This document shows positions 1 to 5,484 of a stretch of 6,188 nucleotides of DNA, in pieces; the stretch's first letter is position 1, and the number at the start of each line of letters is the position of its first letter. Both the position numbers and the translations under genes were made by a program. The notes beneath the pieces were generated by a model. The model made no database searches, was not told the origin of the DNA, and worked only from the letters and a program-made list of their open reading frames with translations. The stretch is from Giesbergeria sp. (GTDB lineage: Bacteria > Pseudomonadota > Gammaproteobacteria > Burkholderiales > Burkholderiaceae_C), in contig JAUYGP010000354.1 in the NCBI GenBank assembly GCA_030690515.1, positions 1-6,188 of the forward strand. The letters are read 5' to 3'.

Positions 1-163
1 TCACCAGTTCGGGTGCCATGGCGGCCAACGGACCGGTCAAGCCAAGCGACTGACCAATGACGATCTCGCTGTCGGTCACGCCCGGCCCCGCATGCAACAC
101 GCCCCAGGGCGCCAGCAGCGCCAGTGAGGCCAGCACACCCAGCACACATCTCTTGTTCAGCAT
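1..163 (-). CDS. ABC transporter periplasmic substrate-binding protein, N-terminus (partial)
   Basis: Only the first 54 codons lie in the window; the gene continues past the left edge. The protein begins MLNKRCVLGVLASLALLAPW, a Sec signal peptide with K4/R5 followed by a hydrophobic core of about residues 7-23 and likely cleavage after A25 (VLHA/GPG). The mature start, TDSEIVIGQSLGLTGPLAAM (residues 30-49), is the characteristic opening of the Leu/Ile/Val-type binding proteins (periplasmic-binding-protein type 1 fold, LivJ-like), where the strand IVIG leads into the first ligand-contacting loop with the LTGP motif. The ATG at 161-163 is preceded by GGAGA with 5 nt spacing. By family knowledge such proteins deliver amino acids, or in this clade often aromatic or organic acids, to an inner-membrane permease; the ligand cannot be told from this fragment. 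It is divergent from the Crp/Fnr gene, a possible regulator. Confidence 0.86.
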   Translation of the reverse strand, partial: MLNKRCVLGVLASLALLAPWGVLHAGPGVTDSEIVIGQSLGLTGPLAAMAPELV

Positions 164-168
164 TTCAG

Positions 169-173
169 TCTCC
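169..173 (-). promoter_or_regulatory. Shine-Dalgarno for the ABC binding protein
   Basis: On the minus strand this reads GGAGA, 5 nt before the ATG at 163. It fixes the start codon and contrasts with the Crp/Fnr gene on the other side of the same intergenic region, which has no recognisable ribosome binding site. Confidence 0.75.
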
Positions 174-196
174 GTTTCGTTGCGACGCGCCTGCAT

Positions 197-225
197 CACA
201 CTCGACGCAAAGACAGCAGAGTGTG
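197..225. repeat. 7-bp inverted repeat in the 5' leader of the binding-protein gene
   Basis: CACACTC (197-203) and GAGTGTG (219-225) are exact reverse complements separated by 15 nt. It lies between the divergent genes, closer to the binding-protein gene, and could form a leader hairpin or be a weak operator. Chance is not excluded because no further pairing extends the arms. Confidence 0.35.
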
Positions 226-252
226 CGGTGCCGGGGGTGGAAATCCAACACA

Positions 253-268
253 TGTCGCCTGTCCGACA
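253..268. promoter_or_regulatory. Crp/Fnr-type operator candidate, TGTCG-N6-CGACA
   Basis: TGTCG (253-257) and CGACA (264-268) form a perfect dyad with the 5-6-5 geometry of Crp/Fnr-family sites; the E. coli Crp consensus is TGTGA-N6-TCACA. It sits between the Crp/Fnr-family gene and the divergent ABC binding-protein gene, where an autoregulator would be expected to bind. The dyad centre, between 260 and 261, is 61.5 bp before the A of the regulator's ATG. That it is bound by the adjacent protein is inference. Confidence 0.5.
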
Positions 269-273
269 GTTGA

Positions 274-289
274 TGCGGGTTTTCCCGCA
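274..289. repeat. 16-bp dyad TGCGGG-TTTT-CCCGCA upstream of the Crp/Fnr gene
   Basis: Six-base perfect arms flank a T4 spacer. The element lies between the Crp-like dyad and the start of the regulator gene, with its centre 21 bp (two helical turns) from that dyad's centre, so both would face the same side of the DNA. It may be a second operator or, if transcribed, a stable tetraloop hairpin. It has no trailing T-run, so a terminator is unlikely. Confidence 0.45.
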
Positions 290-309
290 ATCTAACGCAC
301 ACATGCAGC

Positions 310-315
310 GACAAT
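310..315 (+). promoter_or_regulatory. Candidate -10 box GACAAT for a leaderless Crp/Fnr-gene transcript
   Basis: GACAAT matches TATAAT at 4 of 6 positions and ends exactly 6 nt before the ATG at 322. A sigma-70 -10 box at -12 to -7 would place +1 on the A of the start codon, giving a leaderless mRNA, consistent with the absence of a Shine-Dalgarno here. No good -35 hexamer is seen 16-18 nt upstream, so an activator would probably be required. Confidence 0.4.
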
Positions 316-321
316 CTCGTC

Positions 322-1008
322 ATGTTTTGCACCACTCCTTCTGCGGAACGCTTCATTGCCTGCCAGCCGTGGTTTGCCTCTGTGCCAACCGACCTACAGG
401 AGCGACTGCACCACAGCGTGTATTCCACCGAAGGCGCCAAAGGCGACGTCATGTTGCCCGCAGGCTCTGCCGTGGAGGGCTGGCACGCCGTGCTCTCAGG
501 CCTGGTCATGCTGCAAAGCCCGGCGTCCAGTGGGCGCGCCTCCGCGTTTATCGGTGTGTCCGACGGTGACTGGTTTGGCGAAGGCTCCGCCATGAAGCCC
601 GAGCCCCGCAAGTACGACGTGGTGGCCCTGCGCCCTACCCAGTTGCTGTGCCTGCCGCTGCCTTTGTTCGCCACCTTGCGCGAAACCAGCTTGGCATTCA
701 ACCAGTTTCTGGTGCTGCACATGAACCTGCGACTAGGCCAGGCCATGGCCATCATCGAAGCTGGCCGCATGCGCTCGACAGAACACCGGGTCGCGCTGTA
801 CCTGAGCCGCCTTTTCTGGCGCAGCACACGCAGGCTCAACCTCACACAAGAAGAACTCGGCCAGTTGTGCGGCCTGTCCCGCCAGACCGTCAACCGCGTG
901 CTGCGCGCGCTGGAAGCCTCGGGCATCGTGTCGCTGGACTTCGGGCGCGTGGCCATCGTGGACGATGACGCGCTCACGGCGCACCTGGCGGCCACCGCCC
1001 AGGACTGA
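322..1008 (+). CDS. Crp/Fnr-family transcriptional regulator
   Basis: A 228-residue protein, the usual length for the family. Residues about 15-125 form the cyclic-nucleotide-binding-like beta-barrel, with the phosphate-binding-cassette motif reduced to WFGEGSA (83-90). Residues about 126-150 are the dimerisation helix and 165-215 a Crp-type winged HTH: LTQEELGQLCGLSRQTVNRV (174-193), recognition helix 185-197. Compared with E. coli Crp, the cAMP-contacting Arg82-Ser83 pair is replaced by Lys97-Tyr98, so canonical cAMP binding is doubtful; the Fnr cysteine cluster is also absent, so the signal is unknown. In the recognition helix R187, Q188 and R192 align with Crp R180, E181 and R185. No other ATG, GTG or TTG lies between the upstream in-frame stop (271-273) and 322. 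It is divergent from an ABC binding-protein gene and convergent, with an 18-bp gap, with an esterase; no terminator is visible in that gap. Likely targets are its own gene and the ABC transporter (inference). Confidence 0.92.
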   Translation: MFCTTPSAERFIACQPWFASVPTDLQERLHHSVYSTEGAKGDVMLPAGSAVEGWHAVLSGLVMLQSPASSGRASAFIGVSDGDWFGEGSAMKPEPRKYDVVALRPTQLLCLPLPLFATLRETSLAFNQFLVLHMNLRLGQAMAIIEAGRMRSTEHRVALYLSRLFWRSTRRLNLTQEELGQLCGLSRQTVNRVLRALEASGIVSLDFGRVAIVDDDALTAHLAATAQD

Positions 1009-1026
1009 ACAAGCCACCGCACCCGC

Positions 1027-2736
1027 CTACTCCAGACCCATACGCAAGTCCGCCGGTCCCGCGTCAAAGATCCATTGGCGAGGCCAGGTCGACCATGCTT
1101 TGCCCAGCCCTGCATGGTTCGGGTCGCCCGTGTGCACAAAAGACTGCACACTGCCCATCATGGCTTTTGAGAGTGCCTCGCGCCCAGGCGCATTGGTTCG
1201 GCTATTGGTTGCCCTGGCGAACACCGAAGGACCAAAATTACCCAACATAAACGGCAGATCGAATGCATGGGCGGCGCCGTACACATCATTCCAAGGTGCG
1301 GGCTGCTGCGCCCAGTTGAACTGGTAGGCCCATACATTGGATTGCTGGGAACGCAGGGTCTGCAAAAGGTTGTCGCGGCTGGGTGCGATGAACAGCTTGC
1401 CCAACAAGCCCGTACGGGCGTTGTAGCCTGTGGCCGGGGCAGTGACCGGCAGGTAAGACGGATCAAGGATATCGGCCGCCGAGAGTGTGGTCGGCGCATC
1501 AGGGTCAAACGCCTGCATCATGCGAAAGCGCTCAGCGTCACCGATTTTTATGCCCGGTTTGCCGCCCAGCAAGGCCAGGAAAGGCGCAAAAAGCTTGCCC
1601 TCTTCGCCCGTATAACCGGCCAGCACGGGCACCTTGTGGTAGTGGCCGGCAGCCATTTCTGCCATGGGATTGGCAGGCAACAGGTTGCCATCCGGAATGG
1701 GCCCCGAACCAGTGAGGCCGTTCTTGAGAACCGTTTGCAGCAGCACCCGCGCATCCTTTGCGCGCAGATAGTCGGCCACCTTTGCGGCTGGCCACGTCGC
1801 TGCCAACGCCTGCCCTGCAGCAAGGTCGGCCGCCAGCCCATCGGCCACGATGAGGTGCGCCAGCAGCAGACCCGCCTGGGCCGCGTAGGCTTCTGCGGGT
1901 TTGAGGGTAGGAAGGGTTCCTTTGGGCAGATTGGCAGCCAATGACAGACCGCCGCTGATGGGAATGATCTTGTGGAACAAGCCTTTCGCCTGCGTCACGG
2001 TCAGCAGGGCCAAGGCATTGATGGCACCCGCCGATTGCCCCATCAGGGTGACATTGCCCGCATCACCGCCAAAGATTGCCGCGTTGCGCTGCAAAAACCG
2101 CAGCGCCTGCACATTGTCCAGCAGCGCGTAGTTACCGGTCGCTGTCAGCGCACCCGGCTGCAGCTGCGGCAGGTTCAGAAAACCCAGCACATCCAGGCGG
2201 TAGTTGGCCGTCACCACCACAGCATTGGCCGTGCGCGCCAGCGCCGCGCCGTCATACACCGGATCCGCTGTATACCCAGAAATGGCGCTACCGCCATGCA
2301 GGAACAAAATCACAGGCAGGCGCTCCTGGGACGTCGCCGGGCGCCAGACGTTGAGCGTCAGGCAATCCTCGCTGCCCACCGGGGTGCCCAGTGTCTGCGC
2401 AATGCTGTCGTCGAACCGGTTGTTCGCACCTGGCCCATAAATGCGGCCCATTTGCAGGCAAGCGTTGCCAAAGGTACGCGCATCGCGCACGCCTGGCCAG
2501 GCGGTGGGTTCGACCGGAGGCTGCCAGCGCAGCGCCCCCACAGGAGCTTGTGCAAACGGAATGCCTTTCCATGCATAGGTGCCCGAGACGGCACTGTCAT
2601 TGACCCCACGAACAACGCCATAGGTCGTCTCACGCAACTCCGGCGCATCCGTGCCCAGCGTTCCACCGCAACCGACCACCGTGCCTGCCAGCAAGGCAAG
2701 ACCACACCACTGCACCAAGAACCGCAACTTCAACAT
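1027..2736 (-). CDS. Type-B carboxylesterase, predicted lipoprotein (alpha/beta hydrolase)
   Basis: A 569-residue carboxylesterase/para-nitrobenzyl-esterase-like enzyme that hydrolyses carboxylic esters. Residues 1-23 are a lipoprotein signal, MLKLRFLVQW then a hydrophobic stretch and the lipobox VVGC with lipidated C23, so it should be membrane-anchored facing the periplasm or exported. Family motifs in order: YAWKGIPFAQAPVGALRWQPP (54-74), type-B signature EDCLTLNVWRP (123-133), oxyanion-hole HGG (147-149), nucleophile elbow GQSAG with S235, acid E379 in GYTGEEG, and H490 in GAAHAFDLPF. The catalytic triad is therefore complete; the elbow has Gln where many relatives have Glu (GESAG). The start at 2736 is chosen because AGGAG lies 6 nt upstream and it yields the lipoprotein signal; the reading frame stays open to 2940 but that extension has neither. 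The natural substrate is not evident. The divergent AraC-type gene is the obvious candidate regulator. Confidence 0.93.
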   Translation of the reverse strand: MLKLRFLVQWCGLALLAGTVVGCGGTLGTDAPELRETTYGVVRGVNDSAVSGTYAWKGIPFAQAPVGALRWQPPVEPTAWPGVRDARTFGNACLQMGRIYGPGANNRFDDSIAQTLGTPVGSEDCLTLNVWRPATSQERLPVILFLHGGSAISGYTADPVYDGAALARTANAVVVTANYRLDVLGFLNLPQLQPGALTATGNYALLDNVQALRFLQRNAAIFGGDAGNVTLMGQSAGAINALALLTVTQAKGLFHKIIPISGGLSLAANLPKGTLPTLKPAEAYAAQAGLLLAHLIVADGLAADLAAGQALAATWPAAKVADYLRAKDARVLLQTVLKNGLTGSGPIPDGNLLPANPMAEMAAGHYHKVPVLAGYTGEEGKLFAPFLALLGGKPGIKIGDAERFRMMQAFDPDAPTTLSAADILDPSYLPVTAPATGYNARTGLLGKLFIAPSRDNLLQTLRSQQSNVWAYQFNWAQQPAPWNDVYGAAHAFDLPFMLGNFGPSVFARATNSRTNAPGREALSKAMMGSVQSFVHTGDPNHAGLGKAWSTWPRQWIFDAGPADLRMGLE

Positions 2737-2741
2737 GTTTG

Positions 2742-2748
2742 TCTCCTC
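2742..2748 (-). promoter_or_regulatory. Shine-Dalgarno deciding the esterase start
   Basis: On the minus strand this reads GAGGAGA; its AGGAG core ends 6 nt before the ATG at 2736. It supports the 569-residue lipoprotein form over the longer open frame beginning at 2940. Confidence 0.85.
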
Positions 2749-2761
2749 ATGGGGGTTTTCA

Positions 2762-2825
2762 AGAATGGGCACGCAAGCGACATCCGGTCCACACTTGCGG
2801 CCCTGAACGGCCACCCTGCCATTCT
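2762..2825. repeat. Two nested inverted repeats in the esterase/araC divergent region
   Basis: The inner pair is CGCAAG (2772-2777) with CTTGCG (2794-2799), arm centres 22 bp apart. The outer pair is AGAATGG (2762-2768) with CCATTCT (2819-2825), 50 nt between arms. All lie in the 134-bp gap between the divergent esterase and AraC-family genes, so they are candidate regulator sites. AraC-type sites are more often direct repeats, and no convincing -35/-10 pair could be fixed here. Confidence 0.35.
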
Positions 2826-2870
2826 GTAGAGCCCCCTCCCCTAAGCCACTGTCGCTACCACGCCAACACA

Positions 2871-3950
2871 ATGACTTCACGCGCCCCCCGCTCACCGATA
2901 CCGTCCAACGGGACGATTGGCCGCACCAGCTCTGCCGCATGGGTCAAAGGCGTTGCGGACATGATGTCGGCCCAGGGCCTGGACACCCCGTCGCTGTTTG
3001 CACAGGTGGGTATCGACATCGCGGTGCTGCAAGACCCTGCGGCCCGCATTCCCGCCGATGCCTTGAGCCAGGTCTGGGATCTTGCTGTGGCGCAGTCTGG
3101 CAACATCCACCTCGGCCTCGACCGACCACTGGCAGCACGCTACGGCTACCTGGACGTGGTGGGCCACGCACTCGCATCGGCCCCCTGCCTGCGTGCAGGG
3201 TTTGAGCGGCTGGCACGGCAGATGGCCGTGGTGTCGGACGCCGCCACTTTTGCACTACAGGAAGACGATGCCCAGGGGTTCTGGCTGACCCTTGGCCACA
3301 TCGGCACGGCCCGCCCAGTACCTCGCCAGCGCGTGGAGTACGGCATGCTGACCCTGCTCATGCTGTGCCAGTGGCTCACACGCCAAAAGGTCGAACCGCT
3401 GGCAGTGGAATGGGTTTATCCGGCGCCCGTCAACCCGGGCCCTCTTCGGGTTGCTTTTGGCGTGCCTATGCGCTTTGACCAGCCTGCCAGTCGCATGCTG
3501 CTGGCCAGACAGGACATGCTCAGCCCGATTCCCACGCACAACCCCAGTTTGTGGGAATTGCATGGTCGGCTGGTCGAAGAACGGCTGGACGAGCTCGGCC
3601 AAACCCACGTCAGCACGCGCGTGCGCAGCGAATTGGCGCGTGTTTTGCACCAAGGAGAGCCGCGCCGCGACGACATCGCAGCACGCCTGCACTTGTCCGA
3701 TCGCACCCTCCAGCGCCGCCTTCTGGCCGAGTCCAGCAGTTTTGCGCAACTGCTGGACGAAACCCGGTGCGAGCTGGCCCGCCAGTACCTGAGCGACGCG
3801 CACCGCAGCCTGGGCGAGGTGGCCGACCTGCTTGGTTTTGCCGATCAGAGCAATCTGTTTCGCGCCTGTCGACGCTGGTTTGGCATGCCTCCAGGGCAAT
3901 ACCGTACCCAGCTACCGCCCCGCCGCTCGGCGGCCAGCCACGCGGGATAG
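2871..3950 (+). CDS. AraC-family transcriptional regulator with arabinose_bd-type ligand domain
   Basis: A 359-residue protein of the OruR-like AraC subfamily. The N-terminal sensing/dimerisation domain spans about residues 20-225; its end carries the typical FGVPMRFDQPASRMLLARQD segment. The C-terminal AraC DNA-binding domain spans about residues 255-347: first HTH DDIAARLHLSDRTLQRRL (267-284) and second HTH around SLGEVADLLGFADQSNLFRA (314-333), followed by RRWFGMPPGQYR, which is the conserved AraC signature end. The open frame extends to 2739, but the first 44 residues are Pro/Arg/Cys/His-rich with no family similarity and would overlap the esterase ribosome-binding region, so the ATG at 2871 is preferred; no strong Shine-Dalgarno is seen. 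Being divergent from the esterase suggests it controls that gene, probably in response to the ester or its product (inference). selO follows 43 bp downstream on the same strand. Confidence 0.9.
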   Translation: MTSRAPRSPIPSNGTIGRTSSAAWVKGVADMMSAQGLDTPSLFAQVGIDIAVLQDPAARIPADALSQVWDLAVAQSGNIHLGLDRPLAARYGYLDVVGHALASAPCLRAGFERLARQMAVVSDAATFALQEDDAQGFWLTLGHIGTARPVPRQRVEYGMLTLLMLCQWLTRQKVEPLAVEWVYPAPVNPGPLRVAFGVPMRFDQPASRMLLARQDMLSPIPTHNPSLWELHGRLVEERLDELGQTHVSTRVRSELARVLHQGEPRRDDIAARLHLSDRTLQRRLLAESSSFAQLLDETRCELARQYLSDAHRSLGEVADLLGFADQSNLFRACRRWFGMPPGQYRTQLPPRRSAASHAG

Positions 3951-3981
3951 CCCTGCACGCCACGGGCATTGCACCCTGCGG

Positions 3982-3987
3982 GACAAT
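3982..3987 (+). promoter_or_regulatory. Candidate -10 box GACAAT for a leaderless selO transcript
   Basis: The same hexamer as before the Crp/Fnr gene, again ending exactly 6 nt before ATG (3994) and again without a Shine-Dalgarno. This would put +1 at the start codon. A consensus -35 at 16-18 nt spacing is not evident. It implies selO-msrB can be transcribed independently of the araC-family gene. Confidence 0.4.
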
Positions 3988-3993
3988 GACCGC

Positions 3994-5484
3994 ATGAACC
4001 TGCCTGAAGACCGCCCAGAGCGAGCCGATTGCGGCCTGACTTGGCGCAACCGCTTCGCCGCTCTGGGGCCCGCTTTCCATACCCCACTGCTACCAACCCC
4101 CCTGCCCGCCCCCTATTGGGTGGGCGCCAGCGCGGGCCTGGCGCAGGACCTTGGGCTGGATCCGGAATGGCTGCGCTCCGATGCGGCATTGCAGGCCTTT
4201 AGCGGCAACACACCCTTGCACGGCAGCGCCCCCCTGGCCAGCGTCTATAGCGGCCACCAGTTTGGCGTATGGGCCGGACAACTCGGCGATGGCCGGGCTA
4301 TTCTGCTCGGCGAGGTGGAAACACCGGCAGGGCCGATGGAAATACAGCTCAAAGGCAGCGGCCTCACGCCCTATTCACGCATGGGGGATGGCCGGGCGGT
4401 GCTGCGGTCGAGTATTCGCGAGTATTTGTGCAGCGAAGCCATGCACGCATTGGGGATACCCACCACGCGCGCCTTGTGCTTGACGGGCTCGCCCGAGCCG
4501 GTGCGCCGCGAGACCATGGAGACGGCCGCCGTGGTCACCCGCGCTGCGCCCAGCTTCATCCGGTTTGGGCACTTCGAACATTTCGCTGCGCGCGGGCAAT
4601 TGACCGAATTGCAGACGCTGGCCGATTTTGTAATCGAACACCACTACCCCGAGTGCCACGCTGGCGCGGGCTTTGACGGCAACCGCTACGCAGCGCTGTT
4701 GCAAGCCGTGAGCGAACGCACTGCGGCCCTGGTGGCGCAATGGCAGGCGGTCGGCTTTTGCCACGGCGTGCTCAACACCGACAACATGAGCATCCTGGGC
4801 CTGACCATCGACTACGGCCCTTTCCAGTTTCTCGATGCGTTCGATCCGGGCCATATCTGCAACCACAGCGACCACCAGGGCCGCTACGCCTTCCAGCAGC
4901 AACCCGCAGTGGTGCGCTGGAACCTGTACCGGCTGGGCCAGGCGTTGCAGCCCCTGATAGGCGACCCGGCCATTGCCATGGCCGCACTGGAGTCCTTCGT
5001 GGCGCTCTATCCGGCCGAGTTCATGGCACGCATGCGCAGCAAACTGGGGTTGGCGACGGCGCACGAGAGTGACAGCACGCTGATCGACGGCATTCTTCAC
5101 CTGCTGGCCGACAATGCCGTGGACTACACCATCTTCTGGCGCCGCCTGTCGCTGGCCGTGGCCTCGGGCAACCATGAACCGGTGCGTGACCTGTTTGCTG
5201 ATCGTGCAGGTTTCGATCGCTGGATGCTACTGTATTCAGAGCATCTAGCGCTTACTGGTATTGCGCCAGATGCCAATTTGATGCTTAAAACAAATCCCCT
5301 ATTTGTTTTACGCAACCACCTCGCAGAACAGGCCATTCGCGCTGCGCAGGCAGGGAATTTTTCTGAGGTCCATACGCTCCAAGCCTTGCTGGAGCATCCG
5401 TTTAACGAACACCCAGGGTTCGAGGTCTATGCTGATTTCCCACCCGACTGGGCCCAGCAACTCTCCATTAGCTGCTCATCATGA
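3994..5484 (+). CDS. selO: Protein adenylyltransferase SelO (YdiU/UPF0061 family)
   Basis: A 496-residue SelO pseudokinase, close to the bacterial family length of about 480-490. SelO has a kinase fold with flipped ATP and transfers AMP to Ser/Thr/Tyr of target proteins, with redox targets such as glutaredoxin described in E. coli. Visible motifs: SVYSGHQFGVWAGQLGDGRA (83-102), ATP-contacting K120 in IQLKGSGLTPYSR, SSIREYLCSEAMHALGIPTT (139-158), GVLNTDNMSILGLTIDYGPF (258-277) with D263/N264 and metal-binding D273, and NPLFVLRNHLAEQAI (434-448). It ends SCSS: C494 is at the position occupied by selenocysteine in animal SELENOO. The ATG at 3994 is chosen because the family start follows it; an open frame reaches 3832 but overlaps the upstream regulator. 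Its stop overlaps msrB by 4 bp. The last 90 codons have clearly lower GC3 than the rest and include a palindromic AT-rich segment at about 5224-5310. Confidence 0.96.
   Translation: MNLPEDRPERADCGLTWRNRFAALGPAFHTPLLPTPLPAPYWVGASAGLAQDLGLDPEWLRSDAALQAFSGNTPLHGSAPLASVYSGHQFGVWAGQLGDGRAILLGEVETPAGPMEIQLKGSGLTPYSRMGDGRAVLRSSIREYLCSEAMHALGIPTTRALCLTGSPEPVRRETMETAAVVTRAAPSFIRFGHFEHFAARGQLTELQTLADFVIEHHYPECHAGAGFDGNRYAALLQAVSERTAALVAQWQAVGFCHGVLNTDNMSILGLTIDYGPFQFLDAFDPGHICNHSDHQGRYAFQQQPAVVRWNLYRLGQALQPLIGDPAIAMAALESFVALYPAEFMARMRSKLGLATAHESDSTLIDGILHLLADNAVDYTIFWRRLSLAVASGNHEPVRDLFADRAGFDRWMLLYSEHLALTGIAPDANLMLKTNPLFVLRNHLAEQAIRAAQAGNFSEVHTLQALLEHPFNEHPGFEVYADFPPDWAQQLSISCSS
5224..5310. repeat. 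AT-rich doubly palindromic segment inside selO, dispersed-repeat-like
   Basis: Hairpin 1: GCATCTAGCGC (5241-5251) pairs 10 of 11 with GCGCCAGATGC (5263-5273), loop 11 nt. Hairpin 2: TAAAACAAAT (5286-5295) pairs perfectly with ATTTGTTTTA (5301-5310), loop 5 nt. GC over 5221-5310 is 36 of 90 by hand count, against roughly 60-65% in flanking genes. From memory, the core TAGCGCTT followed by a GCGC...GATGCC...TTAAAA pattern resembles a short palindromic repeat scattered through Comamonadaceae genomes; this could not be verified here. It is read through in frame, encoding about residues 411-439 of SelO. Confidence 0.5.

Noticed and set aside
270..296. Alternative sigma-70 promoter TTGATG with TCTAAC, and an FNR box based on TTGAT
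   Set aside because: Spacing between the hexamers is only 15 nt and the second FNR half site (ATCAA at N4) is absent; the GACAAT box with leaderless geometry fits better, though neither is proven.
1009..1026. Bidirectional terminator between the convergent Crp/Fnr and esterase genes
   Set aside because: The 18-bp gap shows no hairpin or T-run; termination may lie within the genes or be factor-dependent.
165..1151. Long open frame (328 codons) on the minus strand across the Crp/Fnr gene
   Set aside because: Antisense shadow of a well-supported regulator; Arg/Ser/Cys-rich composition, no family motifs, and it overlaps the divergent regulatory region and the esterase end.
1267..2829. Two long plus-strand open frames (1267-1944 and 1972-2829) opposite the esterase
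   Set aside because: High-GC shadow frames with Arg/Gln/His-rich translations; the minus strand carries an esterase with full catalytic motifs.
2739..2870. N-terminal extension of the AraC regulator to 2739
   Set aside because: The 44 extra residues look like translated intergenic DNA and would overlap the esterase ribosome-binding region.
2737..2940. N-terminal extension of the esterase to an ATG at 2940
   Set aside because: It lacks a Shine-Dalgarno, would bury the lipoprotein signal and overlaps the AraC-family start; the ATG at 2736 has AGGAG at ideal spacing.
3832..3993. Extension of selO upstream into the AraC gene
   Set aside because: A 119-bp overlap with a regulator whose C-terminal AraC signature lies in another frame; the SelO family start follows ATG 3994.
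5286..5310. Perfect 10-bp inverted repeat as a transcription terminator
   Set aside because: The stem is almost all A/T, no T-tract follows, and it lies inside the selO coding sequence upstream of a coupled gene.
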